The translations under genes and the position numbers were made by a program. A model generated the notes under the pieces. The model made no database searches, was not told the DNA's origin, and saw only the letters and a list, made by a program, of their open reading frames with translations. Shown here one piece after another: positions 40,779 through 49,493 of a stretch of DNA of 49,730 nucleotides (the stretch's first letter is position 1; every line of letters starts with the position of its first letter). Source of the DNA: Terriglobia bacterium (GTDB lineage: Bacteria; Acidobacteriota; Terriglobia; Terriglobales; Acidobacteriaceae); the NCBI GenBank assembly GCA_020073105.1, contig JAIQFW010000059.1, positions 1 to 49,730 of the forward strand. Direction: 5' to 3'.

Positions 40779-42461
40779 ATGAAGTCCGTTCTCAGGTGGT
40801 GCGTAGTTCCGATGTTGGCAGCAAGCTTGTCGGCACAGACCGCAGCCCCCGCGAAACCCAAGAAGGCCAAGGTGGCGGCAACAACGGTATCAGCAGCCGA
40901 TGTGCAGGAGCTGAAAAATGCGCTGGCGGCGCAGCAACGGCAGATCGAACAGCTGAAGCAGCAGCTCGCGCAGCATGAACAGAGCTGGCAGCAGACCAGC
41001 CAGGCCGCACAGCAAGCGCAACAGCAACTGCAGCAGGCGCAAGCGGCGGCCGCCGATGCTCAGCAAAAGGCCGCAGCAGCCGCAACTGCCGCCGATGCCC
41101 AGAAAGACAGTGTTTCCAAGCTGAGCAGCGATATGGCCGACGTCAAGACCACGTTGACCAATACCGCCGTCAATACCCAGGAAGAACAAAAGCGTATGTC
41201 GGCGCTCGAAGGCTTGGTCGGCCGCTTCCGCTTTAACGGGGACATCCGAGTGCGCGGTGAGACCTTCGTCCAGGACAAAACCCAAGACCGCAATCGCGCC
41301 CGCATTCGTGTGCGCTTCGGTTTTGACGGCAAGCTGAACGAAGACTTCACCGGAGGAATCTACCTGGCCACAGGCACTCTGGGCGATCCCACCAGCACCA
41401 ATACGACGCTCACCAACTTTTTCGACAAGCACACTATCGGCCTGGATCGCGGCTTCATCGCCTACCATCCCGCCGCATATAAATGGTTGACGGTCACCGG
41501 CGGAAAGTTCGCCTACACCTGGCAGCGTACCTCGGTCACTTTCGATCCCGACCTGAATCCCGAGGGCTTTACGGAGAAGTTCTCCTTCGACACTCATCTG
41601 GGTCCGGTGAAGAATGTCACCGGCCAGTTGATCCAGCTCCTATTTAATGAAAGCGGCGGCGGACAGGACTCCTATGCTCTGGGCGGACAGCTTTCTGCCA
41701 CCTTGCGCTACAAGCGATGGACCGGGACTCCGTCGTTCTTGAGCTTGAAGTGGAACCGGCCGGATTCCATCCTGCAAGCCTCGGCCTTTGCCGTCCAGGC
41801 TACGACCACTGGCAGTTCCTCGGTCACTACTCCGGTACCATCCATTCCTACACCGGGTGAAGGCCCGGGCTGCGGCAAAGCCTTGAATGCGCCGGCTTTC
41901 GCTCCTTGCGTGTTCGCACCCAATGGGATGACCAACGCGACCTTCGTGGACGCCAAGGGCAACCTTCACTTCCATTCCGGTTTCAACTACGCCGACTTCA
42001 TCCTGAACAACACGTTCAACACCGGAATTCCGCGGCTGCCGGTCAATTTGCTGCTGGAATTTGAACAAAACCTGGACGCCTTCGATCATCCGCTCGACTC
42101 GACAGGGGCCCTGGCGACCAATCTGGGCAGCCAAAACAAGGAGTACGGGTTTGATTTCAGCGTGGGTCAAACCAAAAATAAGAACGATGTCCAACTAGGC
42201 TACGCTTGGCTGCGGCAGGAGCAGGACTCAGTCATCGCGTCCTTCAACGAAAGTGATCAACGAGCCCCAACCAACATCCTGCAGAACCGCATCTATGCCC
42301 TGTGGAAGCTGCGCCCCAACACCGTCGCCAGCTTCACTTACTGGCGGGGTCGCACCTTGAACACCAACCTGGAGAATGCCGTGAAAGCTAGCGGCGTAAA
42401 GACGGGTCAGACAGAACCCAACCTGAACCGTCTCCAGTTTGACTTGATTTACAGTTTCTAG
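40779..42461 (+). CDS. Putative outer-membrane porin with N-terminal coiled coil
   Basis: 560 residues; AAAGGAGA precedes the ATG. A signal peptide is followed by a Lys-rich segment and a long Gln/Ala-rich coiled coil (about 40-145, LKNALAAQQRQIEQLKQQLA onwards), as in trimeric porins that attach to the cell wall. The beta-barrel follows (FRFNGDIRVRGETFVQDK to LNRLQFDLIYSF), ending in Phe. Being 70 bp behind pstS suggests phosphate or polyphosphate passage, though selectivity cannot be read from sequence. Confidence 0.75.
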   Translation: MKSVLRWCVVPMLAASLSAQTAAPAKPKKAKVAATTVSAADVQELKNALAAQQRQIEQLKQQLAQHEQSWQQTSQAAQQAQQQLQQAQAAAADAQQKAAAAATAADAQKDSVSKLSSDMADVKTTLTNTAVNTQEEQKRMSALEGLVGRFRFNGDIRVRGETFVQDKTQDRNRARIRVRFGFDGKLNEDFTGGIYLATGTLGDPTSTNTTLTNFFDKHTIGLDRGFIAYHPAAYKWLTVTGGKFAYTWQRTSVTFDPDLNPEGFTEKFSFDTHLGPVKNVTGQLIQLLFNESGGGQDSYALGGQLSATLRYKRWTGTPSFLSLKWNRPDSILQASAFAVQATTTGSSSVTTPVPSIPTPGEGPGCGKALNAPAFAPCVFAPNGMTNATFVDAKGNLHFHSGFNYADFILNNTFNTGIPRLPVNLLLEFEQNLDAFDHPLDSTGALATNLGSQNKEYGFDFSVGQTKNKNDVQLGYAWLRQEQDSVIASFNESDQRAPTNILQNRIYALWKLRPNTVASFTYWRGRTLNTNLENAVKASGVKTGQTEPNLNRLQFDLIYSF

Positions 42462-42490
42462 AATCCTGAAAGCCAAGAACGACACGATTC

Positions 42491-42523
42491 GGGGCGCCGA
42501 CTGCAGAGTTGGCGTCCTTTTTT
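42491..42523 (+). terminator. Rho-independent terminator after the porin gene
   Basis: GGGGCGCCGACT-GCAG-AGTTGGCGTCC forms a GC-rich stem with minor mismatches and is followed by TTTTTT (42518-42523). Confidence 0.85.
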
Positions 42524-42568
42524 ACCAAGCGTTATGATTAAACGAGCCCTGGTTACCGGCCCCCGCCT

Positions 42569-42970
42569 ATGAAATGGTTCACGGCTACGTTGCTGCTCGC
42601 CTGCTTGGTTCCTTCCTCGTATGGAGTTCAAAAGCAGTATGCAACCGGCAAGATCGTTGCCGTGGAGCAGAAGGCGAATACCAAGGTCCTTTACTATCTG
42701 GTGAATACTCCGGTCACGCAAGACGAGCCGTACTACGAGGTATCCGTGCAGCTCAAAGACACGATTTATCTGGGACAATATACTCCCTGGCACGCCAAGG
42801 AAACCCTGCCGGAGGAGTGGGAGCCCGGTTTCACGGTTCCCGTCCGAATCGACGGCCGCCACCTCATTCTTAAGCGGCCTAGCGGAGTCGATATGGAGTT
42901 CGTGATCTTGAAGCGCACTGCGGTAAAGGCCGAGCCGAAAGTTCCGGCACCCACGCCTGCGACGAAGTAA
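42569..42970 (+). CDS. Small exported protein of unknown function
   Basis: 133 residues. A signal peptide (MKWFTATLLLACLVPSSYG) is followed by a beta-rich domain (YATGKIVAVEQKANTKVLYY, YYEVSVQLKDTIYLGQYTP, VPVRIDGRHLILKRPSGVDM) that could be a small barrel. The tail is Pro/Ala/Lys-rich. It lies between the porin terminator and ppk and could be co-transcribed with ppk. No recognised family. Confidence 0.6.
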   Translation: MKWFTATLLLACLVPSSYGVQKQYATGKIVAVEQKANTKVLYYLVNTPVTQDEPYYEVSVQLKDTIYLGQYTPWHAKETLPEEWEPGFTVPVRIDGRHLILKRPSGVDMEFVILKRTAVKAEPKVPAPTPATK

Positions 42971-43023
42971 AGCTGTCTTGGGCGGCATCGTGTACATGTA
43001 GCTGGTTCTGCACAACCGAAGTC

Positions 43024-45177
43024 ATGACTCGTACCTCGCTCGACAATTCGGCCTACTACATCAACCGGGAAGTGTCCTGGCTGGCTTTTAACCGCCGTGT
43101 GCTCGAAGAGGCAGAGGACCCGAGCAACCCCCCTCTGGAGCGGGTCAAATTCCTCTCCATCACTGCCAGCAACCTGGACGAGTTCTTCGAGGTCCGGGTA
43201 GCCGGCCTGGTACAGCAGATTGAAGACGGTTACACGGAGGCGGGTCCGGATGGTCTCACCCTTCTGCAGGAGCGCGATGTAGTCTCGCGTACCACCCACG
43301 AGTTCGTCGACGATCAGTACCAGTGCTGGAATGAGCAACTTCGTCCTTTACTCGCCGAAAACGGTATTCGGGTGCTGGCCTTGCACGAATTGGATGCCAA
43401 GGCCCGGGCGTTCGTGGAGCAATACTGTGAACGGGAACTTGACCTTCTGCTCACTCCAGTCACCGTGGATCCGGCTCATCCCTTCCCACGGGTGATCAAC
43501 AAGGCCTTGTGTGTGGCCTTCCTGCTACGCCGCCGCCGTCGTTCCTCGACCACCTACACGGGTGTGGTGACGGTGCCGCGGGCGTTGCCGCGATTGATTC
43601 GCCTGCCCTCTGAGAACACCGTCGATTTCATCTTTCTCGCCGACCTGGTGACGCACCATGCTTCGCGCATGTACCACGGTTACGACATTGTGTCGTCTGC
43701 GGCATTCCGCGTCACCCGCAACAGCAACCTTTATCTGGCGGAAGAAGAGTCCCGCAACCTGCTCGAGTCGGTGCGCACCGAACTGCACAACCGGCGCAAG
43801 GGCGACGCGGTCCGTTTGGAGATTGAATCGGAGGCGGACCCGGAAATTGTCGAGCGTTTGCGCACCAACTTCGAACTGGAATCCTGGCAGGTTTTTCCCG
43901 TGAATGGACCGGTGAATCTGTCACGGCTGTTCAACATCTACGAGCAGACCGAGCGCCCGGAGCTCAAATTCAAACCTTTCATTCCACGGGAGCTTCGGCT
44001 CACGGCGAAATCGCAGGATTTGTTCGAAGAGCTTCGCCGCCACGACGTTCTGCTGCACCACCCCTTCGACTCCTACGATGCCGTAGTTTCCTTCATCGAG
44101 GCGGCGGCGGAAGATCCGCGCGTGCTCTCCATGAAGCAGACCCTCTACCGCACCAGCGAGCACTCGCTGATCGTTCCTGCGCTCATGTCGGCGGCAGCCA
44201 AGAAGGAAGTCACCGCGGTAGTGGAGCTCAAAGCCCGTTTCGACGAAGCATCCAACATTCGCTGGGCCCGTGACCTGGAAGACGCTGGGGTGCAGGTATT
44301 TCACGGCTTGGTTGGACTGAAGACTCATTGCAAGTTGTCGCTGCTGGTGCGGCACGATCCCGACGGCGTCACCCGTCGTTATGCTCATCTGGGTACGGGC
44401 AACTACAACACCACCACTGCCCGCATCTACACCGATTTAAGCTTACTCACCGCCGATCCGGAGATCACCGGTGCGGTCCACGATGTTTTCAGCTTTCTGA
44501 CCGCCTATGCGGAACACCCGAACTACGACCCTCTGCTGGTAGCGCCCCTCAATCTGGCGGAACATTGCCTGGCGTTGATTTCCCGCGAGGCCGAACATGC
44601 GCGTCACGGACGTCCGGCGCACATCATCGCCAAGATGAATGCCTTGCTCGACAAGAACATCGTCCTGGCCCTGTATCATGCCTCGCAGGCCGGAGTGAAG
44701 ATCGACCTCATTGTTCGTGGAATCTGTTCTCTCCGTCCCGGTGTTCGTGGAGTCAGCGACAATATCCGCGTGCGCAGCATTGTAGGACGTTTCTTGGAGC
44801 ATAGCCGCATCTTTTACTTTGCGAACGGAGGTCAGGAAGAGGTCTACCTGGGCAGCGCCGACTGGATGCCGCGCAATCTGTATGAGCGCGTGGAAGTCAT
44901 CTTTCCGGTGAAAGACGAACTGCTCCGGGAACGCGTCCGTCGCGAGATGCTCGAAGCTTATCTTGCGGACAACCTGAAGTCGCGCCTGCTGCAAAAAGAT
45001 GGAAGTTACGTCCGGGCCTGGCGGGCGCAAGGCCGGCGCAAGCCGCCGGTGGGCCCGGCCGCGCTCAACTCGCAGGATTTCCTGATGGCCGTGGCGGAGG
45101 GCAAGCAGACTCTGGACGCGATTCCCCCCGTGCCCGCCACCCGCACCCGAAGGAGACTCGTCGGGAGGGAACGCTAA
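43024..45177 (+). CDS. ppk: Polyphosphate kinase 1
   Basis: 717 residues. Makes polyphosphate from ATP. The N-terminal domain starts YINREVSWLAFNRRVLEEA and has FLSITASNLDEFFEVRVAG. The two catalytic histidines are in YAHLGTGNYN (His455, which becomes phosphorylated) and LEHSRIFYF (His593). TLYRTSEHS, ELKARFDEASNI and NLYERVEVIFPV complete the PPK1 pattern. sixA starts 6 bp downstream, so they form an operon. Confidence 0.97.
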   Translation: MTRTSLDNSAYYINREVSWLAFNRRVLEEAEDPSNPPLERVKFLSITASNLDEFFEVRVAGLVQQIEDGYTEAGPDGLTLLQERDVVSRTTHEFVDDQYQCWNEQLRPLLAENGIRVLALHELDAKARAFVEQYCERELDLLLTPVTVDPAHPFPRVINKALCVAFLLRRRRRSSTTYTGVVTVPRALPRLIRLPSENTVDFIFLADLVTHHASRMYHGYDIVSSAAFRVTRNSNLYLAEEESRNLLESVRTELHNRRKGDAVRLEIESEADPEIVERLRTNFELESWQVFPVNGPVNLSRLFNIYEQTERPELKFKPFIPRELRLTAKSQDLFEELRRHDVLLHHPFDSYDAVVSFIEAAAEDPRVLSMKQTLYRTSEHSLIVPALMSAAAKKEVTAVVELKARFDEASNIRWARDLEDAGVQVFHGLVGLKTHCKLSLLVRHDPDGVTRRYAHLGTGNYNTTTARIYTDLSLLTADPEITGAVHDVFSFLTAYAEHPNYDPLLVAPLNLAEHCLALISREAEHARHGRPAHIIAKMNALLDKNIVLALYHASQAGVKIDLIVRGICSLRPGVRGVSDNIRVRSIVGRFLEHSRIFYFANGGQEEVYLGSADWMPRNLYERVEVIFPVKDELLRERVRREMLEAYLADNLKSRLLQKDGSYVRAWRAQGRRKPPVGPAALNSQDFLMAVAEGKQTLDAIPPVPATRTRRRLVGRER

Positions 45178-45183
45178 GCAGAC

Positions 45184-45714
45184 ATGATCATCTACTTCCT
45201 TCGTCATGCTAACGCCGGTCAGCGCTTGACCAACCTGAAGAAGGATGAGAAGCGCGCCCTCGATAAAGAAGGGATCGAGCAGTGTGGCATTATCGGCCGG
45301 GCACTCGCCGCCTTAGACGTTCAGGTCGATATGATGATTTCCAGTCCGTTGAAGCGCTCCGCGCAAACTGCCTCTCTGGTGGGCAACGAACTCAGCTATG
45401 AAGGTAAGCTGCAACTGGAGAGCGCCTTGCGACCCGGCGCATCCTTCGCCGATTTCCGCCGCCTGCTGGAAAAATACGCGCAACAGGAAACCATCATGGT
45501 AGTCGGGCATAACCCCAATCTGAGCGAGTTCCTGGGGCGGATTATCTGCGAACCCGGCTGTGAGGCTGGCGTCGAACTGAAGAAGGGGGCCGTGGCCAAA
45601 GTAGAAATGGGGCGCAACTCGGCCATGTTGCATTGGTGCCTGACCCCGAAGCTCATTCGCGGACTTTACGCGGCCGCCACCGAAAGCTCGCGGCCAAAAA
45701 CTTCGCGGAAGTAA
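45184..45714 (+). CDS. sixA: Phosphohistidine phosphatase SixA-like
   Basis: 176 residues. Histidine-phosphatase superfamily: YFLRHANAG (Arg7, His8 nucleophile), SSPLKRSAQTA and VVGHNPNLSEFLG. In E. coli SixA removes phosphate from phosphohistidine of ArcB/PtsNtr proteins; the substrate here is not known. The last 49 bp overlap the convergent ppx gene tail to tail. Confidence 0.9.
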   Translation: MIIYFLRHANAGQRLTNLKKDEKRALDKEGIEQCGIIGRALAALDVQVDMMISSPLKRSAQTASLVGNELSYEGKLQLESALRPGASFADFRRLLEKYAQQETIMVVGHNPNLSEFLGRIICEPGCEAGVELKKGAVAKVEMGRNSAMLHWCLTPKLIRGLYAAATESSRPKTSRK

Positions 45715-47195
45715 CCCTTCTCTTTCTCCGCCGCCCACAGTTCCAGGTCCACACTGCTGCGTGGTCTCGGCAGCAGGGCGAGTCGCACCGCACCGTCCCG
45801 CACCCGCACCTGCACCGCTCGGATGGCGCCACTACGGCTGAGGTTGAGCGCCCGCGCCAGCCGCAGCAACAGGGAAGCCTTGGGCACGCAATCCTGATCG
45901 GCACTGGGCAGCACTTTGACCGGACCGTCGCCGGCGCTCGGTCGGGACTTCCCCAAATAGCGCGCGATGGCGGCGATGATTCGTCTCTGCTCCGGCGTAT
46001 AACCCAGGATTTCCGAATGCGAGATGATGTAGTACGAATGCCGGTGCCGGCCGTTTCGGTTCACGTAGTCCCCGACTTCGTACAGCATGGCAGCCGCCGA
46101 CAGCCACTCTGCGTACTCCGGCGGCAAACTATGAACGGACTTCAACGCAGAGAACAGGTGCATGGCAGAATTGCGCACCTGCAACGCGTGCTCCATGTCC
46201 ACGCGATAGTGCTCTACCGCAGCGCGAATGGAATCCCAGCGTTCCGATTCGATTTGTTTCCCGGATCGAGTGCTGCGGTCATATTCCGCCGCCATTTGTG
46301 CCAGCAAACCGTCGCGCAGGCCCAGGGGAGAGGCGCGAAACCCAGTCAATTGGCAGCGCTCCAGCAGTTCCGAGTACACGGCTGCCCCGGCCACAACAAT
46401 TTCCGCCCGCCGCGGCCCCACTCCCGAAAGGCTTCTGCGTTCCTCCAGAGGCAGCCGCGCCAGCAGCTTGGCGATCCGCTGCATCTGTGTCTTGGAAACC
46501 GTGGCCGCCCGAGCGCCCTTGGTCTTGTAGAGACCGTGGCAAACCGCCGCCAGCGACTCCGCGGTTCCCGAGGTCGCAATCACCACCTTCGGCCGGGCCC
46601 GCCGGATGCGGTCGGCAGTGCGCCCAATCTCTCGCGCGATGAAGCCGCGCATCTGACGTAGTTCCGCTTTGCGCGGGGGCTCGTGGTGCAGAAACTCGTT
46701 GGTCAGGCGCACCGCGCCCAGCGGCAAACTGATGGTGCTGCGAATGTGGCCCTCGCCCGAGATGGTCAACTCGCAACTCCCGCCACCCAGGTCGACCATC
46801 AGCAGAGGTGAGACATTCACTCGCAGGCTGGAGATCAGTCCCAGGTGGATGAGCCGCGCCTCTTCCAGACCCGAAATGATCTCCACCTTCCACCCCGTCA
46901 CCGACCTTACCCATTCCATGAACGCCTGGGAATTGCGAGCATCGCGCAGGGCGCTGGTGGCGACGACGCGGACCACATCAACGCCGACGTTCTGCACTGC
47001 GCGATGAAAGCGGCGGAGCACTTTGACCGTGTCGGAGATGGCTTCGGGTGAGAGAAAACCGCTGCGGTAGACCGACTCGCCCAGGCGCGTGACCTCGCGG
47101 TCTTCATGGATTTCGGTCAGGCGATGCTTGGTCAGGCGGGCAATCTTCAGCCGGACGGAATTCGATCCGATATCAACCGCGGCAAAGGTCGGCAT
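45666..47195 (-). CDS. ppx: Exopolyphosphatase / Ppx-GppA phosphatase
   Basis: 509 residues from the ATG at 47195 (MPTFAAVDIGSNS); a TTG at 47207 is possible. It degrades polyphosphate or pppGpp. The actin-like fold is shown by AAVDIGSNSVRLKI, VATSALRDARNS, MVDLGGGSCELTI and GTAESLAA. The C-terminal part (about 315-470) is the HD-like domain (VRNSAMHLFSALK, AAMLYEVGDYVN, HSYYIISH). It faces the ppk-sixA operon, so synthesis and breakdown enzymes are encoded convergently. Confidence 0.93.
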   Translation of the reverse strand: MPTFAAVDIGSNSVRLKIARLTKHRLTEIHEDREVTRLGESVYRSGFLSPEAISDTVKVLRRFHRAVQNVGVDVVRVVATSALRDARNSQAFMEWVRSVTGWKVEIISGLEEARLIHLGLISSLRVNVSPLLMVDLGGGSCELTISGEGHIRSTISLPLGAVRLTNEFLHHEPPRKAELRQMRGFIAREIGRTADRIRRARPKVVIATSGTAESLAAVCHGLYKTKGARAATVSKTQMQRIAKLLARLPLEERRSLSGVGPRRAEIVVAGAAVYSELLERCQLTGFRASPLGLRDGLLAQMAAEYDRSTRSGKQIESERWDSIRAAVEHYRVDMEHALQVRNSAMHLFSALKSVHSLPPEYAEWLSAAAMLYEVGDYVNRNGRHRHSYYIISHSEILGYTPEQRRIIAAIARYLGKSRPSAGDGPVKVLPSADQDCVPKASLLLRLARALNLSRSGAIRAVQVRVRDGAVRLALLPRPRSSVDLELWAAEKEKGYFREVFGRELSVAAA

Positions 47196-47250
47196 GGCGG
47201 AGGGCAATAGTGTACCGCGAGTGAGGGAAGTGTCCGAAGAATGAAAAAGG

Positions 47251-47286
47251 GGTGGCCCATGTCTCGCCGCTTTTGCGAGACATGGG
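47251..47286 (-). terminator. Hairpin CCCATGTCTCGC / GCGAGACATGGG with T-tract
   Basis: A perfect 12-bp stem (47256-47267, 47275-47286) with a 7-base loop. On the minus strand it is followed by CCACCCCTTTTTCATT, so it can terminate the upstream reductase gene. The GGTGG-CCCA flank also links it to the GGGTGGGC hairpins found at 48.5-49.4 kb. Confidence 0.7.
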
Positions 47287-47296
47287 ACCCGGGCCG

Positions 47297-47725
47297 TCAG
47301 GCATCCAGATCAATCCGGACCGTGAGCAGTTCTGTCCCAAAGAACCGGACTGCCGCGGCATTGCTGGCGCTGCCGGGTAACTGACTCTTAAGCCAGCGTT
47401 GCCGCTCGCGCGGGTCGTCGTCGGGGATCAATTGGGCTGTGCCGCTGTGCCAGCGGGCCCAGAGCCCATCGCGCACTTTCACCCGCACGCGCGGATTGCC
47501 CGCAATATTGCGCACGTAACCAGCTTTCTGTCCGTGTTCAGTGACGATCCAGAACTGCTTGCCCACCAGCCCATAGCCTACCGGAGTGCGGCGCGGTTTC
47601 CCGGTCTTGCGGCCAATCGTTTCCAGCAACGCATATCCCGGAGGAACCACGCCGATCGCGAACAGCAGCTTGATGGGCGGGTTGAGCAGGTACTTCTGCA
47701 GAAAGTGGACGATGCGATGTTTCAT
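47297..47725 (-). CDS. Ddn-type deazaflavin (F420)-dependent nitroreductase-family protein
   Basis: 142 residues. Split-beta-barrel flavin/F420 reductase of the Ddn family: LLETIGRKTGKPRRTPVGYG (the phosphate-binding LTT-GRKSG-R region), QFWIVTEHGQKAGYVRNIAGNP and VKVRDGLWARWHSG. The cofactor (F420 or FMN) and substrate cannot be told from sequence. The gene stands alone. Confidence 0.82.
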   Translation of the reverse strand: MKHRIVHFLQKYLLNPPIKLLFAIGVVPPGYALLETIGRKTGKPRRTPVGYGLVGKQFWIVTEHGQKAGYVRNIAGNPRVRVKVRDGLWARWHSGTAQLIPDDDPRERQRWLKSQLPGSASNAAAVRFFGTELLTVRIDLDA

Positions 47726-47832
47726 GGTCTCATGGTGTCCATCGACGGCGATTATATCTTGGAGATGGAAAGGGGGATGACAGTGGCCTACCCTTTTACT
47801 TTCGGGGCTTCTAACCCGAACTCTTTCCGTAT

Positions 47833-47867
47833 TGTCATTCCGAGAAGCGCAGCGACGAGGAATCTGG
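47833..47867. repeat. TGTCATTCCGAG...GAGGAATCTG dispersed repeat
   Basis: A 35-base imperfect palindrome in the 235-bp spacer between the reductase and DinB genes. This TCATTCCGAG-GCGCAG-CGAGGAATCT sequence is, from memory, scattered widely between genes in several bacterial phyla. Confidence 0.6.
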
Positions 47868-47960
47868 GTTTAACGACTTTTCGTAGCGCGGGCATTCCTG
47901 TCCGCGAGAATGCGCGCTATCACTGTCCCCGTAGGGATGGCCGCCGTCGGGCGATTATCC

Positions 47961-48518
47961 TTAAGAATCGGACCCGGGGCCGCCCGCCGCCCCGCACTCT
48001 TTCCACAATTTTTCCCAATTCCAGATCCCGGACGTCACCTTGGCCGGCAACGGGAACCCGAGCTGATGCGCCAGCATGCACACCTGCCCGCGATGGTGGG
48101 CTTCGTGCGAAAGCATGTAGCACAGCATTTCCGGGCCAACCGGCCATGGCCGGGCCCAGCCGTCTCTGAGAAATTTCTCGACGCGGCCCCCACCGCCGAG
48201 CGCTTCGGCGAGCATCTCCGCGCAACGAGCGCCGCTCTCGGCCAATCCCGCGCGCGCCTGCCGCGGCGTGCAGCGCGCGCGGTCCAGTTGGCGCGGAACC
48301 TTCAAGTGCGGAGCGGTAAGCCGGACCCACTTGCAGCGGACGTTGTGCACGTGCGTGAAGATCGCGGCAATGCTGCGGACCTTGCCGGGCGGCGTGGCTT
48401 TCCAGGCGGCAGGGTCAAGATGTTCGATAAGCATCTGGTTCATGCGCTCGTTGGCGGCAAAGATCCGGATTGCGGCTCGGCCGAGTTGACTGTGAACTTT
48501 GGGTGGACGTGTGGTCAC
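47961..48518 (-). CDS. DinB-family four-helix protein
   Basis: 185 residues from a GTG at 48518 with AAGGAG 9 bases upstream. DinB/YfiT metal-dependent fold with the three-His pattern: HVHNVR (first ligand) and HEAHHRGQ (second and third). Members include thiol transferases and damage-inducible proteins of unknown reaction. C-terminal IWNWEKLWKE is typical of acidobacterial copies. Confidence 0.82.
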   Translation of the reverse strand: MTTRPPKVHSQLGRAAIRIFAANERMNQMLIEHLDPAAWKATPPGKVRSIAAIFTHVHNVRCKWVRLTAPHLKVPRQLDRARCTPRQARAGLAESGARCAEMLAEALGGGGRVEKFLRDGWARPWPVGPEMLCYMLSHEAHHRGQVCMLAHQLGFPLPAKVTSGIWNWEKLWKECGAAGGPGSDS

Positions 48519-48558
48519 GGCTCCTTACTCCTTGACTTATCATACTTCCGGCAGGCCG

Positions 48559-48584
48559 GCCCACCCTGTTATAGAAGGGTGGGC
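48559..48584. repeat. Hairpin GCCCACCC / GGGTGGGC
   Basis: A perfect 8-bp stem with a 10-base loop between the DinB gene and the small membrane gene. Shares GGGTGGGC with the elements at 47251, 48887 and 49401. Confidence 0.65.
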
Positions 48585-48645
48585 AGTTCGACGGCTGACG
48601 GGTTAATGACGCGGTATCGCCGATAAATGGAGGACAGATTTAGTC

Positions 48646-48855
48646 ATGAAAGATGCCACGAAACGCTCGATTTTTCGCTGGATTCACCTCGTCTTTAGCA
48701 TTCCGATACTCGGCTATATCTATAGTCCGTTTGAAAAACTTCCAGACTACGCCCCCGCAACTCGGTTTGTCTTCCTTCCGGTAATGGTCCTTACGGGATT
48801 GTGGATGTGGAAAGGCCATATCCTTCGACGACTTATTTCGAAGAGATCGGCCTAA
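48646..48855 (+). CDS. Small two-helix membrane protein
   Basis: 69 residues with two hydrophobic segments (WIHLVFSIPILGYIYS and FVFLPVMVLTGLWMW) separated by a charged turn and ended by a basic tail. GGAGG lies 12 bases upstream of the ATG. No recognised family; inner-membrane location is the only prediction. Confidence 0.6.
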   Translation: MKDATKRSIFRWIHLVFSIPILGYIYSPFEKLPDYAPATRFVFLPVMVLTGLWMWKGHILRRLISKRSA

Positions 48856-49493
48856 CAAGACGCTGCCGCGAACCGGTGCTGGCGGGCGGCCCATCCTTTC
48901 GCGTTCTCTGCGAAAGGGTAGGACTCGGCGGCCAGATGATTACTAGTCAGTACCGATACCCCCCCTCCCCCCGGTCTAGTGGAATCAGGGGATTAGAGGG
49001 AATTTTTGGACGTGGTCTTTGAATCGAAAGGAGTTATATCAAAGTATTCCGGAATAAGGAGTTAGTTGGGGAATCCCTTAGGGGTCTCGATTCGGGAAAG
49101 GTGAAGACTTGTTTCGGTGTTATCCGAGTTTTCAAGGATAGCCGGGAGGTCCGTCTCTGGAGACGGGCGCACTTGTGTATGGGCGAAGCAGACGCTCATT
49201 TTAGGGGATGGCGAGTTGGAAGTCTGTGATGGCGCACACAGTCTGTTTGTGATGAAAAAATCAGGGGGCGATTCAGAAGCTCGGTCAGAAGTCAGAAGTC
49301 AGATTGCAGAAGTGAAGATCGTGCGTGCCGGATTCCGACGGCATGTGCAACGGGGCCAGTCCCGGTAGTCGAGGAACCCAGGAACGCCCCGTCCCACGCC
49401 GCCCACCCTTTCGCACAGAACGCGAAAGGATTGGGCACCCGCCTGTTAGGTTTCACTTGACGGTAAGTGAACGGTCCAAATTACAATCTCGGC
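48856..49493. repeat. Repeat-rich intergenic region with an inverted pair of CCTTTCGC hairpins
   Basis: 638 bases without a supported gene. Near the ends lie two hairpins: CCTTTCGC-GTTCTCT-GCGAAAGG (48895-48917) and CCTTTCGC-ACAGAAC-GCGAAAGG (49407-49429). Their flanks (GGCGGCCCAT and the reverse complement of GGATTGGGCACC) show that they are about 40-bp inverted copies of each other. A frame in the middle (49117-49368) reads like decayed coding sequence (LILGDGELEVCDGAHSL) and then runs into AGAAGTC tandem repeats (near 49288-49305). Confidence 0.6.

Noticed and set aside
49117-49368. An 83-codon plus-strand frame in the repeat-rich spacer.
   Set aside because: GTG start without a Shine-Dalgarno sequence, and the second half is made of AGAAGTC tandem repeats; at best decayed coding sequence.
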